DNA of 64,000 nt, taken from the NCBI RefSeq assembly GCF_000392615.1, contig NZ_KB933398.1, forward strand, positions 876,391-940,390, read 5' to 3'. A program made the position numbers and the translations under genes. The notes under the pieces are model-generated. The model was not told the DNA's origin, searched no databases, and saw nothing but the letters and a program-made list of their open reading frames with translations. This DNA comes from Lysinibacillus sphaericus OT4b.31 (GTDB lineage: Bacteria; Bacillota; Bacilli; Bacillales_A; Planococcaceae). Shown here one piece after another: positions 1 through 7,982 of the stretch; within the stretch, counting starts at the first letter, position 1, and each line of letters starts with the position of its first letter.

Positions 1-356
1 ATATGATTATTGCGCAGGAAGAAATTTTCGGGCCAGTAGTTTCTCTAATTGAAGTCACAAGTTTAGATGAAGCGATCGAAGTAAATAATGGTGTGAAATT
101 TGGCTTATCTAGCTCTATTTTCTCACAAAATATTAATACAATTTTCCGCGCACAACGAGATTTAGACACAGGTATTGTTTATGTAAATGCAGGCACAACA
201 GGTGCTGAAATTCATTTGCCATTTGGTGGAACAAAGGGGACGGGGAATGGTCACCGTGACTCAGGTGTTGCCGCATTGGATGTATATACGGAATGGAAAA
301 GCATTTATGTAGATTACAGTGGGAAATTACAAAGAGCACAAATCGATACAGAGTAA
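1..356 (+). CDS. Aldehyde dehydrogenase, C-terminal part (ALDH7 / piperideine-6-carboxylate dehydrogenase type)
   Basis: This is the last ~117 residues of an aldehyde dehydrogenase; the start, the NAD-binding region and the catalytic cysteine lie before the window. QEEIFGPV is the conserved ALDH cofactor-binding motif, and [20 protein letters not shown] is typical of the ALDH7 (antiquitin) branch, which oxidises alpha-aminoadipic semialdehyde/piperideine-6-carboxylate to 2-aminoadipate. The next gene begins 26 bp downstream and encodes lysine 6-dehydrogenase, whose product is exactly this substrate, so the two probably act in sequence in cytoplasmic lysine breakdown. The family is clear from sequence; the substrate is inferred from subfamily look and context. 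Confidence 0.9.
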   Translation, partial: MIIAQEEIFGPVVSLIEVTSLDEAIEVNNGVKFGLSSSIFSQNINTIFRAQRDLDTGIVYVNAGTTGAEIHLPFGGTKGTGNGHRDSGVAALDVYTEWKSIYVDYSGKLQRAQIDTE

Positions 357-382
357 CCTATCATTGAAAGGGGATGTTCATG

Positions 383-1555
383 ATGAAAGTTGTTGTATTA
401 GGTGCAGGGTTAATGGGGAAAGAGGTAGCTCGTGATTTAATTAAAAATAACAATGTAGAACGTGTATTTTTAGGGGATATTGACGTGAAGACAGCACAGG
501 AATTTGTGGACACGTTGCATACAGATAGAGTTGAAGTCGTTGAGCTTCATGCGGAATCGGATGACTCATTGACGTCAGTTATTGCGAAAGGAAATGTCGT
601 TGTGAATGCCTTATTTTATTCATTCAATGAGCGTGTAGCGAGAGCAGCGATTGAAGCGGGTGTTCATTCTGTAGACTTAGGTGGTCATATCGGTGGTGTG
701 ACAGAAAAGATTTTGGAATTTGATGAAGAAGCAAAAGCGAAGGGTGTTACAATTATTCCTGACTTGGGCGTAGCGCCAGGGATGGTCAATATATTGGCGG
801 GCTATGGTGCGTCAAAATTAGATGAAGTAGAATCTATTAAGCTATTTGTCGGTGGTATACCAACAGAGCCAAAGCCACCTCTTCACTATACACGTGTATT
901 TTCTTTAGATGGTGTATTTGACCACTATACAGAACCTTCTAAAATGATTCAGAAGGGTAGACTTGAAGAAGTGCCATCATTAACAGGAGTCGAGCCAATT
1001 TATTTCGATGGTTTTGGCGTGCTTGAGGCATTTTATACATCTGGTGGCATATCGACACTATATAAGACATTCCCAAATGTTCGAACATTAGAATATAAAA
1101 CGATTCGCTATAAGGGGCACGCTGAGAAATTTAAATTGTTAGCAGATTTAGGATTCTTAGATTCTAGTAATAAGGTTGAGGTAGATAGTATGGAAGTGCC
1201 TGTGCGAGCTGTGGTACGAGAGGCACTTAAGAAGAAATTAGAGCTTGGAACAAAACCTGATGCGGTATTGTTACGTGTGATTGTGGCAGGTGAGAAAGCA
1301 CAACAGCAGGTCACGTATGAGTACGAAATGGTTGTACGTAAAGATATGACGATTAACGAAACGGCAATGGCACGTGCAACAGCCAATACAATTTCTGTCG
1401 TTGCACAAATGATTGGTGAAGGCTCGATTACGAATCGAGGTGTTTTTGCACCAGAAGCGATTGTACCAGGTGATACGTATATTAATGAAATGGCAAAACG
1501 TGGCGTTGTTATTAAAGAGACGTCTCATAAATCTGCAATGATTGTGAAATGGTAG
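383..1555 (+). CDS. lysDH: L-lysine 6-dehydrogenase (saccharopine dehydrogenase fold)
   Basis: The enzyme oxidatively deaminates the epsilon-amino group of L-lysine with NAD+ to give allysine, which cyclises to piperideine-6-carboxylate. The N-terminal Rossmann motif VVVLGAGLMGKEVARDL is followed by VVNALFY, HSVDLGGHIG, DLGVAPGMVNIL and EYKTIRYKGHAEKFKLL. This matches, as I recall it, the Geobacillus stearothermophilus lysine 6-dehydrogenase along the full ~390 residues. Tandem ATGs occur at 374, 380 and 383. The GAAAGGGG ribosome site at 366-373 abuts the first, so 380 or 383 is the real start. It sits between the aldehyde dehydrogenase and an acyl-CoA dehydrogenase, which supports a lysine-degradation operon. 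The alternative label is a generic saccharopine dehydrogenase family protein. Confidence 0.88.
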   Translation: MKVVVLGAGLMGKEVARDLIKNNNVERVFLGDIDVKTAQEFVDTLHTDRVEVVELHAESDDSLTSVIAKGNVVVNALFYSFNERVARAAIEAGVHSVDLGGHIGGVTEKILEFDEEAKAKGVTIIPDLGVAPGMVNILAGYGASKLDEVESIKLFVGGIPTEPKPPLHYTRVFSLDGVFDHYTEPSKMIQKGRLEEVPSLTGVEPIYFDGFGVLEAFYTSGGISTLYKTFPNVRTLEYKTIRYKGHAEKFKLLADLGFLDSSNKVEVDSMEVPVRAVVREALKKKLELGTKPDAVLLRVIVAGEKAQQQVTYEYEMVVRKDMTINETAMARATANTISVVAQMIGEGSITNRGVFAPEAIVPGDTYINEMAKRGVVIKETSHKSAMIVKW

Positions 1556-1564
1556 GTGATGGCC

Positions 1565-2758
1565 ATGAATTTTGAATTTACAACGGAGCAAGAAATACTC
1601 CGAAAAACAGTACGCCAGTTTGTGGATGAAGAAATATTGCCACATATTGCAAAATGGGATGCGGAAGGAAGCTTCGATGCTAGCGTTTGGTCCAGACTTG
1701 CAGAGCTTGGACTAATGGGGGTTTGTGTACCTGAGCAGTATGGAGGCAGTGGCATGGATTATAACGCGCTTGCCATTGTCTGTGAGGAGCTTGAGCGAGG
1801 AGATACCGCTTTTCGAACAGCTGTATCGGTGCATACGGGTTTGAATAGCATGACATTGATGCAATGGGGTACCGAGTCGCAAAAGGAGCAATATCTTGTT
1901 CCGCAGGCAAAGGGAGTACGCATTGGTGCATTCGGACTAACGGAGCCAGGGGCGGGGTCAGACGTAGCGGCAATGTCAACTACAGCTGTACGCGACGGTG
2001 AGTATTATGTGTTGAATGGGCAAAAAACTTGGATTTCATTATGTGATATAGCCGATCATTTTATTGTTTTTGCTTACACAGACAAATCCAAAAAGCATCA
2101 TGGAATTAGTGCCTTCATTGTTGAACGTTCGATGGTAGGTTTTACCTCGAAGGCTATTAAAGGGAAGTATGGTATTCGTGCAGGCAATACGGGCGAACTC
2201 TTTTTCGAAGACTTACGCGTTCCAGTAGAAAATAGGCTAGGGGAAGAAGGAGAAGGTTTCAAAATTGCGATGTCAGCACTGGATAATGGTCGTTTTACAG
2301 TAGCGGCAGGTGCTGTTGGTCTTATTCAGGCATGTATCGAAGCAAGCGTAAAATACTGTCACGAGCGTGAAACGTTTGGCAAGCCAATTGGTGAGCATCA
2401 GCTTGTCGGGCAGATGATTGCCAAAATGGAGGCAGGCTATCAAATGAGCCGACTGCTCGTTTATCGCGTTGGCGAGTTGAAAAATAAAGGTATCCGTAAT
2501 ACAAGGGAAACATCTCTTGCGAAATGGCAGGCCTGTGATTTTGCAAATAAAGCAGCGGATGATGCACTTCAGATTCATGGAGCATACGGTTATTCAGATG
2601 ATTATCCAGTTGCGCGTTATTTACGTAACTCTAAAGCACCGGTTATTTACGAGGGTACTCGTGAAATTCACACAATTATGCAAGCGGATTATGTCCTTGG
2701 TAGACGAAATGATAAAGCGTTAGCAAAAATGTTACCCAAATGGCCGTTTGAACCGTAA
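1565..2758 (+). CDS. Acyl-CoA dehydrogenase
   Basis: This is a soluble FAD-dependent acyl-CoA dehydrogenase of about 398 residues that introduces an alpha,beta double bond into an acyl-CoA and passes electrons to ETF. Seen in order are an N-terminal helical domain, the FAD/substrate motif GLTEPGAGSDVAAM, the strand QKTWIS, the C-terminal helical motif QIHGAYGY, and VIYEGTREIHTIMQADY. The Glu of YEG is at the usual catalytic base position. GGTAGGTG at 1551-1558 fits the ATG at 1565 better than upstream GTG/ATG codons. It follows lysDH by 9 bp, so the substrate may be a lysine-derived acyl-CoA such as glutaryl-CoA. That substrate is an inference; short-chain or branched acyl-CoA are alternatives. 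Confidence 0.88.
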   Translation: MNFEFTTEQEILRKTVRQFVDEEILPHIAKWDAEGSFDASVWSRLAELGLMGVCVPEQYGGSGMDYNALAIVCEELERGDTAFRTAVSVHTGLNSMTLMQWGTESQKEQYLVPQAKGVRIGAFGLTEPGAGSDVAAMSTTAVRDGEYYVLNGQKTWISLCDIADHFIVFAYTDKSKKHHGISAFIVERSMVGFTSKAIKGKYGIRAGNTGELFFEDLRVPVENRLGEEGEGFKIAMSALDNGRFTVAAGAVGLIQACIEASVKYCHERETFGKPIGEHQLVGQMIAKMEAGYQMSRLLVYRVGELKNKGIRNTRETSLAKWQACDFANKAADDALQIHGAYGYSDDYPVARYLRNSKAPVIYEGTREIHTIMQADYVLGRRNDKALAKMLPKWPFEP

Positions 2759-2789
2759 ACGAGAGGGATTTATTCCCCTCGTTTTTTTT
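2759..2789 (+). terminator. Rho-independent terminator after the lysine operon
   Basis: The arms ACGAGAGGGA and TTCCCCTCGT form a GC-rich stem with one bulge, followed by an eight-T run. It directly follows the acyl-CoA dehydrogenase stop. Confidence 0.8.
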
Positions 2790-2810
2790 ATAAAAAAATT
2801 ATCAGAAAAA

Positions 2811-2838
2811 TGTAACTTTCCTATCTTTTGTCAGTCTA
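2811..2838 (+). promoter_or_regulatory. Candidate ECF-sigma promoter of the beta-propeller gene
   Basis: TGTAAC at 2811-2816 is a good -35 box for Bacillus ECF sigma factors. About 17 bp later comes AGTCTA, close to the CGTC-type -10. The block AACTTTCC...GTCTAATG closely resembles the one in front of the divergent-region pdaC-like gene. This is inference from sequence pattern only. Confidence 0.4.
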
Positions 2839-2872
2839 ATGAATAAACAAGTATATGAAGGAGTGGAAAAAC

Positions 2873-4984
2873 ATGAGAAATAGATGGATAGCAATTATGC
2901 TCATCTCAGTGCTAGCTGTACTACCGGGGATTTTTACTTTTATGATGGCTCCTAAAGCTGAGGCAAAGGCGGTCAATACCATTATGGCGACTCAAAGCTG
3001 GAAAGCGTCATTCTCTAAAACAATAAAAGCTGGCAAAATAACAGATGAAAATGTCTATGTAACGGATGATAATGGGCAAAAAGTGACTGCAACGATTACT
3101 TTGGGAGAAGATAGTAAAACACTTGTCGTTAGTGAATTAGCGCCAGGAAGTTATAAATTACATGTCAAAAAGCAAGCATTTGTACAAAGTGAGCTTAAAA
3201 CTGCATCGCATGTCATTGCATTTACGGTCGTTGAGAAATTGGAAAACGTAAAGTCTGAGGAAGAGCTGCAACAATATTTCAAAGCGATTGTAGCCAATAG
3301 TAATGGGGAAGTGGCATTAGAATCAAGTACAGAAAACTTTTCTAGTAGCGAGGATAAAGCGAGCTCTGTGGCCGATTCAAGTAACTCCTCTACGACAAAC
3401 AATCAAGTGGATGGTGTAGAAGAAGGCGATATTGTCGTTGTTAAAAATGACATAATCTATGCGGTAAAAGATCAAAGTATCTCCGTTGTGGATGCCAGCA
3501 ATCCGAATAGCTTAAAATTAGCAACGACAGTTAAGCTAAAAGAATCACAGTATATTTCAAAGCTTGCCTTGTACGACAATGTTTTAATTGCAATTGGGGA
3601 TGAGTATATTGAAAAAGTTGGCACGAGCATGACAACGGCAACTTTTTTTGATATAACAAATCCAAAAAATCCTAAGTTTATACGTGAGGTTGCACAAGAG
3701 GGGCATTTACAGGATATCCGAATTACTAATGATACGTTATATTTAATTGGGAATATGCATCCTAATTATTGGTTGTTGGAACAAGGGCAGACACCGGATT
3801 TAAAGCCGAAAACTTATGATAGTTCGGTAAGTAAAGAGTATAAAAGTTTACCAATTGAGAAAATTTCTATATTACCGAACACAATGGATGGTACGTATAG
3901 CCTGATTACGGCAGTGGATATGAAAAATGGTGCCACAACAACAGCAAATACAAAGGGGTATTTAGGTGGTAGTAGCGGGCTATACATGTCGGAAAATGCA
4001 CTGTATTTAACAACACCAATGTATGATGGAAACCGAGGAGGCACTGCAGACAAGAGGGTCATGGATATGATTTGGATGCCAACGCCAGTAGATACACAAG
4101 TCTTTAAATGGGATATTGATGGGACGGCATTGAATTTTGTAGGTGCGACTAAAGTAAAGGGAATTGCGTTAAATCAATATTCTATGGATGAATATAAAGG
4201 TGATTTCCGCATTGTTACAACAGAGGGGAATATGAGGGATGAACAAAATGTATCACGTAATCACTTATTCATTTTAGATAAAAATTTAAAAGAGCTTGGG
4301 TCAGTGAAAGATTTAGCACCAGGCGAAAAAGTATACTCGGCCCGTTTTATGGGGGGGAAGGCATATGTCGTGACATTTAAGCAGGTTGATCCACTCTTTG
4401 TCATTGATGTAGAAAATTCAAAGAAACCAACTGTTCTAGGCGAACTGAAAATTCCTGGTTATAGCAACTATTTACACCCATTGGATGACACACACCTAAT
4501 AGGAATTGGCTACGATACAGAGGAGCGCTATGACGAATATTCAAAGCGTAACTTTACGGTGACAACGAATATGAAAATGTCTTTATTTGATGTATCAGAT
4601 TTCCAAAATCCAAAAGAGCGGTCAACGGTGAAAATTGGCGGTAAAGGTTCTAATTCAGAAGTGCAATATAATCCGAAAGCGTTATTCCGTAATAGCGAGT
4701 ACAATTACTTCGGTTTCCCAGTAGTCCTGTATGAAGCAGGAAAAGAAGACGAAATAGTATACAAAGGCCAAGGGGCGCAAATTTATGAAATCACAGCCGA
4801 AAAAGGCATTGTTTTAAAAGGCAATATCATAAGTAAAGACACAGATGATCTTTATGAAAATTGGGAGCAACTCGTACAACGTGTCGTATATATCGATGAC
4901 ACCCTTTACACAGTTGCACGTAATGAAGTAAAGAGCTATCAGCTGAAGGACTTCAAATCACTCGACACACTGCAAATAAAATGA
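2873..4984 (+). CDS. Secreted beta-propeller domain protein (PF09826 type)
   Basis: This is a 703-residue exported protein. Its N terminus MRNRWIAIMLISVLAVLPG...APKAEAKA is a signal peptide with a likely cut after AEAKA. After an N-terminal Ig-like segment there is a Ser/Asn-rich linker (roughly residues 150-175). A long domain follows with repeated beta-blade motifs such as DVSDFQNPKE, DITNPKNPKF and DASNPNSLK, which mark the bacterial beta-propeller family PF09826. The start at 2873 is chosen because GAAGGAG at 2857-2863 overlaps the earlier in-frame ATG at 2855. The family's molecular role is not established; surface or cell-wall action is inferred from the signal peptide. A candidate ECF promoter lies upstream. 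Confidence 0.85.
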   Translation: MRNRWIAIMLISVLAVLPGIFTFMMAPKAEAKAVNTIMATQSWKASFSKTIKAGKITDENVYVTDDNGQKVTATITLGEDSKTLVVSELAPGSYKLHVKKQAFVQSELKTASHVIAFTVVEKLENVKSEEELQQYFKAIVANSNGEVALESSTENFSSSEDKASSVADSSNSSTTNNQVDGVEEGDIVVVKNDIIYAVKDQSISVVDASNPNSLKLATTVKLKESQYISKLALYDNVLIAIGDEYIEKVGTSMTTATFFDITNPKNPKFIREVAQEGHLQDIRITNDTLYLIGNMHPNYWLLEQGQTPDLKPKTYDSSVSKEYKSLPIEKISILPNTMDGTYSLITAVDMKNGATTTANTKGYLGGSSGLYMSENALYLTTPMYDGNRGGTADKRVMDMIWMPTPVDTQVFKWDIDGTALNFVGATKVKGIALNQYSMDEYKGDFRIVTTEGNMRDEQNVSRNHLFILDKNLKELGSVKDLAPGEKVYSARFMGGKAYVVTFKQVDPLFVIDVENSKKPTVLGELKIPGYSNYLHPLDDTHLIGIGYDTEERYDEYSKRNFTVTTNMKMSLFDVSDFQNPKERSTVKIGGKGSNSEVQYNPKALFRNSEYNYFGFPVVLYEAGKEDEIVYKGQGAQIYEITAEKGIVLKGNIISKDTDDLYENWEQLVQRVVYIDDTLYTVARNEVKSYQLKDFKSLDTLQIK

Positions 4985-4987
4985 AGA

Positions 4988-5029
4988 AATGTCCAATGAA
5001 TTTTATTAAGTTCATTGGACATTTTCTTT
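4988..5029. terminator. Probable bidirectional terminator between convergent genes
   Basis: AATGTCCAATGAA at 4988-5000 and TTCATTGGACATT at 5011-5023 form a perfect 13-bp stem with a 10-base loop, followed by TTTCTTT. It lies between the beta-propeller gene (+) and the deacetylase gene (-). Confidence 0.8.
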
Positions 5030-5086
5030 AATTAGATTAGTAATGGTGATAAAAGTACACTCTCTAACTATAAGCACTGTAATTGC

Positions 5087-6499
5087 TTATTGACGATAGG
5101 GTAGAATTTCAGATACTGTAACGAATTCATAACCTTGCTCTTGTAAAAAGGCAAGTACAGCATCAAGTCCATCCGCTGTTGATTGATGGATGTCATGCAT
5201 TAAGACGATGGCATTATTGTGCAAATTATTTTTAACATAAGGGAGTAGCTGTTGGGCATTTCTGTGCTTCCAGTCCATGGTGTCAATGCTCCAAAGTACT
5301 ACCGGAATTGGCATTTGAGCATTTATGTCATTATTAGTTGCGCCGTAAGGAGGTCTAAAGACAGTCGCACCTTGATTGATAGCTAACTCAATTTCTGCTG
5401 CTGTTGAAGAATATTCCTTTAACACTTGCTCTGATGATAATTTTGTTAATACGGGATGGTTCCATGTATGGTTACCAATCTCATGTCCACGTGCAAGAAC
5501 ATCTCTGGCTATATCAGGATAGTATTGTACTCGACTACCAAGCATGAAAAATGTGGCTTTGGCATGGTATTTATCGAGGATGTCTAAAATCTGTTCTGTT
5601 ACAATCGGATGTGGACCATCGTCAAATGTTAATGCAATACGCTTAGCATTTGGGTCCCCTGGAGTTTCAGGTTTCGTCGGTTCCATAGTCTCCATAGCAA
5701 TTTGAAAATCAGATGCTAGCAAGGGATTAATAAGCGTAAGTGGCAATTTCACAATTGGAGCACCAGCTGCACCGTTTGCAATTTCATATTCATCGAAGTA
5801 AAAGAGTAACGCATCTTTTACAATAGCAAAACGTTCAAAATTTGCCCATTTTGGCTCCGTAGCTGTTAGTAAATCATCTTTATTAAGTTCAACTTTTAGT
5901 TGTGGATTTTGCTGTAAATCTTTGCGGACATGTGTAGCAATTGTCGACAAGTTATTTTCATCGTTCTGCAGCAATGTTTTTATATCGATTTGTTCACCTG
6001 TTTCATTATTAAAGAAAAATGTTTTCGTAGAAACCTCGTGATTGGCTCCACCTAGGTACTGCATTTTTGTTAGGACAAAAGAATAATAGTGCTCTTGATA
6101 TGGAAATGTCTCAAAGCTAATATTTAGCTCGCCCATTGCATCTTTTGTATTGTTTTTTTTCATTTCCGACAAGTAGTTTTCTTTTGAATCCGTTATGTAC
6201 TGTAATACGGCGTCATTAAAAACCTTATTTTCTGTTTGTGGATAGTGAATGGCAAAAGGTGTGCGTTTATCATTGGAAACATCTGTTACAATACGTATCC
6301 CTGGAAACGCAGAGCTTTCAGTCGATAAATTACTATTTAAAGAATTTGAGTTTGAATCTTTCGAAGCACTAATTTTTTGAAACTTAAAGTCATCCTTTGA
6401 CAGGATAATGACAAGAATAATGGATGTTAATGCAATAATGAGGCCAATTAATAGGAAATCAATCATTGGGCCGCGTCGTTTTCTGCGTTCCTGCATCAT
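5087..6499 (-). CDS. pdaC: Membrane-anchored polysaccharide deacetylase, PdaC-like
   Basis: The protein is likely a cell-wall deacetylase acting outside the membrane. A basic N terminus (QERRKRRGP) and one membrane segment (residues ~12-33) are followed by a DUF4163/DUF3298-like domain (~65-260) and a C-terminal NodB domain. NodB motifs are all present: TFDDGP (metal Asp pair), HTWNH (metal His pair), RPPYG, DTMDW and LMHDIH. Length 470 is close to B. subtilis PdaC (467), which deacetylates N-acetylmuramic acid in peptidoglycan; the same substrate is inferred here. AGAGGGGAG precedes the start, with tandem ATGs at 6499 and 6496. A candidate ECF promoter is present at 6542-6570. Confidence 0.88.
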   Translation of the reverse strand: MMQERRKRRGPMIDFLLIGLIIALTSIILVIILSKDDFKFQKISASKDSNSNSLNSNLSTESSAFPGIRIVTDVSNDKRTPFAIHYPQTENKVFNDAVLQYITDSKENYLSEMKKNNTKDAMGELNISFETFPYQEHYYSFVLTKMQYLGGANHEVSTKTFFFNNETGEQIDIKTLLQNDENNLSTIATHVRKDLQQNPQLKVELNKDDLLTATEPKWANFERFAIVKDALLFYFDEYEIANGAAGAPIVKLPLTLINPLLASDFQIAMETMEPTKPETPGDPNAKRIALTFDDGPHPIVTEQILDILDKYHAKATFFMLGSRVQYYPDIARDVLARGHEIGNHTWNHPVLTKLSSEQVLKEYSSTAAEIELAINQGATVFRPPYGATNNDINAQMPIPVVLWSIDTMDWKHRNAQQLLPYVKNNLHNNAIVLMHDIHQSTADGLDAVLAFLQEQGYEFVTVSEILPYRQ

Positions 6500-6541
6500 G
6501 TTGGATACGCTCCCCTCTGTTAAATTATTTATCTATACAAT

Positions 6542-6570
6542 CAGACGTGTGAATCATCGGAAAAGTTATA
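6542..6570 (-). promoter_or_regulatory. Candidate ECF-sigma promoter of the pdaC-like gene
   Basis: Read on the minus strand, TATAAC (6570-6565) is followed by a 17-bp spacer and CGTCTG (6547-6542), matching the AAC...CGTC pattern of envelope-stress sigma factors. The spacer start and -10 flank resemble the promoter candidate at 2811-2838. Confidence 0.42.
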
Positions 6571-6683
6571 CGAATCTACGAATTATGTAAAAAAATGTTG
6601 AAGATTTACGGTTGAGTTTTTATTTGCAGTTCGATACTATTTACTATTGGCAAGGAACCTTTTGAAGGAGGTAGATAACTGTA

Positions 6684-7436
6684 ATGATATTACAAGAAGC
6701 GGATAATGAATTAACAATTGACTGCTTGCTACTTGCAGGGCGTATCATGATTGAAAGTGGGGCAGAAACATACCGTGTGGAGGATACGATGCTGCGTATG
6801 GCACAATCACAAAATATGTTAGATGCTCAATGTTATGCTACACCTACGGGTATCATTTTTTCGTTAGGTAAGACACAGCCGACGAGAATTACTTCAATTT
6901 CCAGTAGAGTTACAGATTTGCAAAAAATCGCCTTGGTAAATTCAGTATCTCGTAGACTCACATCTCACATGATAACATTAGATGAAGCTTATGACGAGTT
7001 AAAGTCGATACAAAAAACAAATTATTTTTTACCAATTTATATTCAAGTTTTCTCAGCAGCTCTTGCGAGTGGGTGCTTTCTTATAATGTTTAAAGGAGGA
7101 TGGTCGGATTTTCCTGCTGCGTTTGTAGCAGGGGGGTTAGGTTTCCTTGTGCTGGTGTGGATGAATCACTTAACAAAGGTGAAATTTTTCTCAGAATTCA
7201 CTGCTTCGTTAGTCATTGGTCTTATTGCTTTTATTGCAGTAAAATCTGGATACGGTGCAGCAATAGACAAAATTATTATTAGTTCTGTCATGCCACTTGT
7301 ACCAGGTATTTTAATTACCAATGCAGTGAGGGATTTAATGGCAGGTCATTTTATGTCAGGGATGGCAAAGGGAGCAGAGGCATTTTTAACAGCATTTGCA
7401 ATCGGTGCAGCTATAGCCGTCATCCTATCATTTTAG
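6684..7436 (+). CDS. Threonine/serine exporter family protein, N-terminal subunit (YjjP/ThrE_N type)
   Basis: A soluble N-terminal region (~120 residues, with CLLLAGRIMIESGAETYRVEDTM and YATPTGIIFSL) precedes about five hydrophobic segments. This arrangement is typical of the N-terminal half of ThrE-like exporters (formerly DUF1212). GAESYRVED-like motifs and the C-terminal PLVPGILITNAVRDLMAGHF are family hallmarks. GAAGGAGGT lies upstream of the ATG. The gene for the second half follows 12 bp later, so the two probably form one membrane exporter for small amino or dicarboxylic acids; the exact substrate is unknown. Confidence 0.88.
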   Translation: MILQEADNELTIDCLLLAGRIMIESGAETYRVEDTMLRMAQSQNMLDAQCYATPTGIIFSLGKTQPTRITSISSRVTDLQKIALVNSVSRRLTSHMITLDEAYDELKSIQKTNYFLPIYIQVFSAALASGCFLIMFKGGWSDFPAAFVAGGLGFLVLVWMNHLTKVKFFSEFTASLVIGLIAFIAVKSGYGAAIDKIIISSVMPLVPGILITNAVRDLMAGHFMSGMAKGAEAFLTAFAIGAAIAVILSF

Positions 7437-7448
7437 GAGGCGGATGTT

Positions 7449-7916
7449 ATGGATATAATCGTACAATTAGTGGTCAGTTTTTTTGCAACAGCAGGTATCG
7501 CGATTATTTTTAATGTACCTCGAAAAACTTTGCTTCATTGTGGTTTTGTTGGCGTAGTTGGCTGGCTGATTTATTATGTATTAACAGAATATGACATGGA
7601 TGTTGTAAATGCTTCTTTCTTTGGATCATTTGTCGTTGCCATTGTGGCACACTTGTATGCAAGGCGCTTTAAAATGCCAATGATTATTTTTATTGTAGCT
7701 GGTATTATTCCGCTTGTGCCAGGGGGCATGGCATACAATGCGATGCGGAATGTTGTAGAAGATGATTATTTACAAGGCTTACAATATGGTCTAAAGGCGT
7801 TTTTAATAACTGGTGCGATTGTTATGGGACTGGTATTTGCAGAGGTATTCATGCAGCTTATATTCCGTGCAATGTATATGAGTAAAATGAAAATAAAAAA
7901 TGTATACAAAAAATAA
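7449..7916 (+). CDS. Threonine/serine exporter family protein, C-terminal subunit (YjjB/ThrE_2 type)
   Basis: This 155-residue protein is almost entirely membrane-embedded (four or five hydrophobic helices). It carries IPLVPGGMAYNAMRNVVEDDY, which parallels the PLVPGILITNAVRD motif of the preceding protein and is typical of ThrE_2. AGGAGGC lies just before the start. It partners with the upstream gene, forming a split version of the single-chain ThrE exporter. Confidence 0.87.
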   Translation: MDIIVQLVVSFFATAGIAIIFNVPRKTLLHCGFVGVVGWLIYYVLTEYDMDVVNASFFGSFVVAIVAHLYARRFKMPMIIFIVAGIIPLVPGGMAYNAMRNVVEDDYLQGLQYGLKAFLITGAIVMGLVFAEVFMQLIFRAMYMSKMKIKNVYKK

Positions 7917-7934
7917 ACCTACTGATGTAAGATG

Positions 7935-7972
7935 TCATAAAAATAAAAGGCTGTCCAATGAGCTGGACAGCC
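7935..7972 (-). terminator. Terminator of the PAS-GGDEF-EAL gene
   Basis: GGCTGTCCA (7949-7957) and TGGACAGCC (7964-7972) make a perfect stem. On the minus strand it is followed by TTTTATTTTTATG, so it serves the minus-strand gene ending at 7983. It may also stop the convergent exporter transcript. Confidence 0.75.
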
Positions 7973-7982
7973 AGAAATACTG

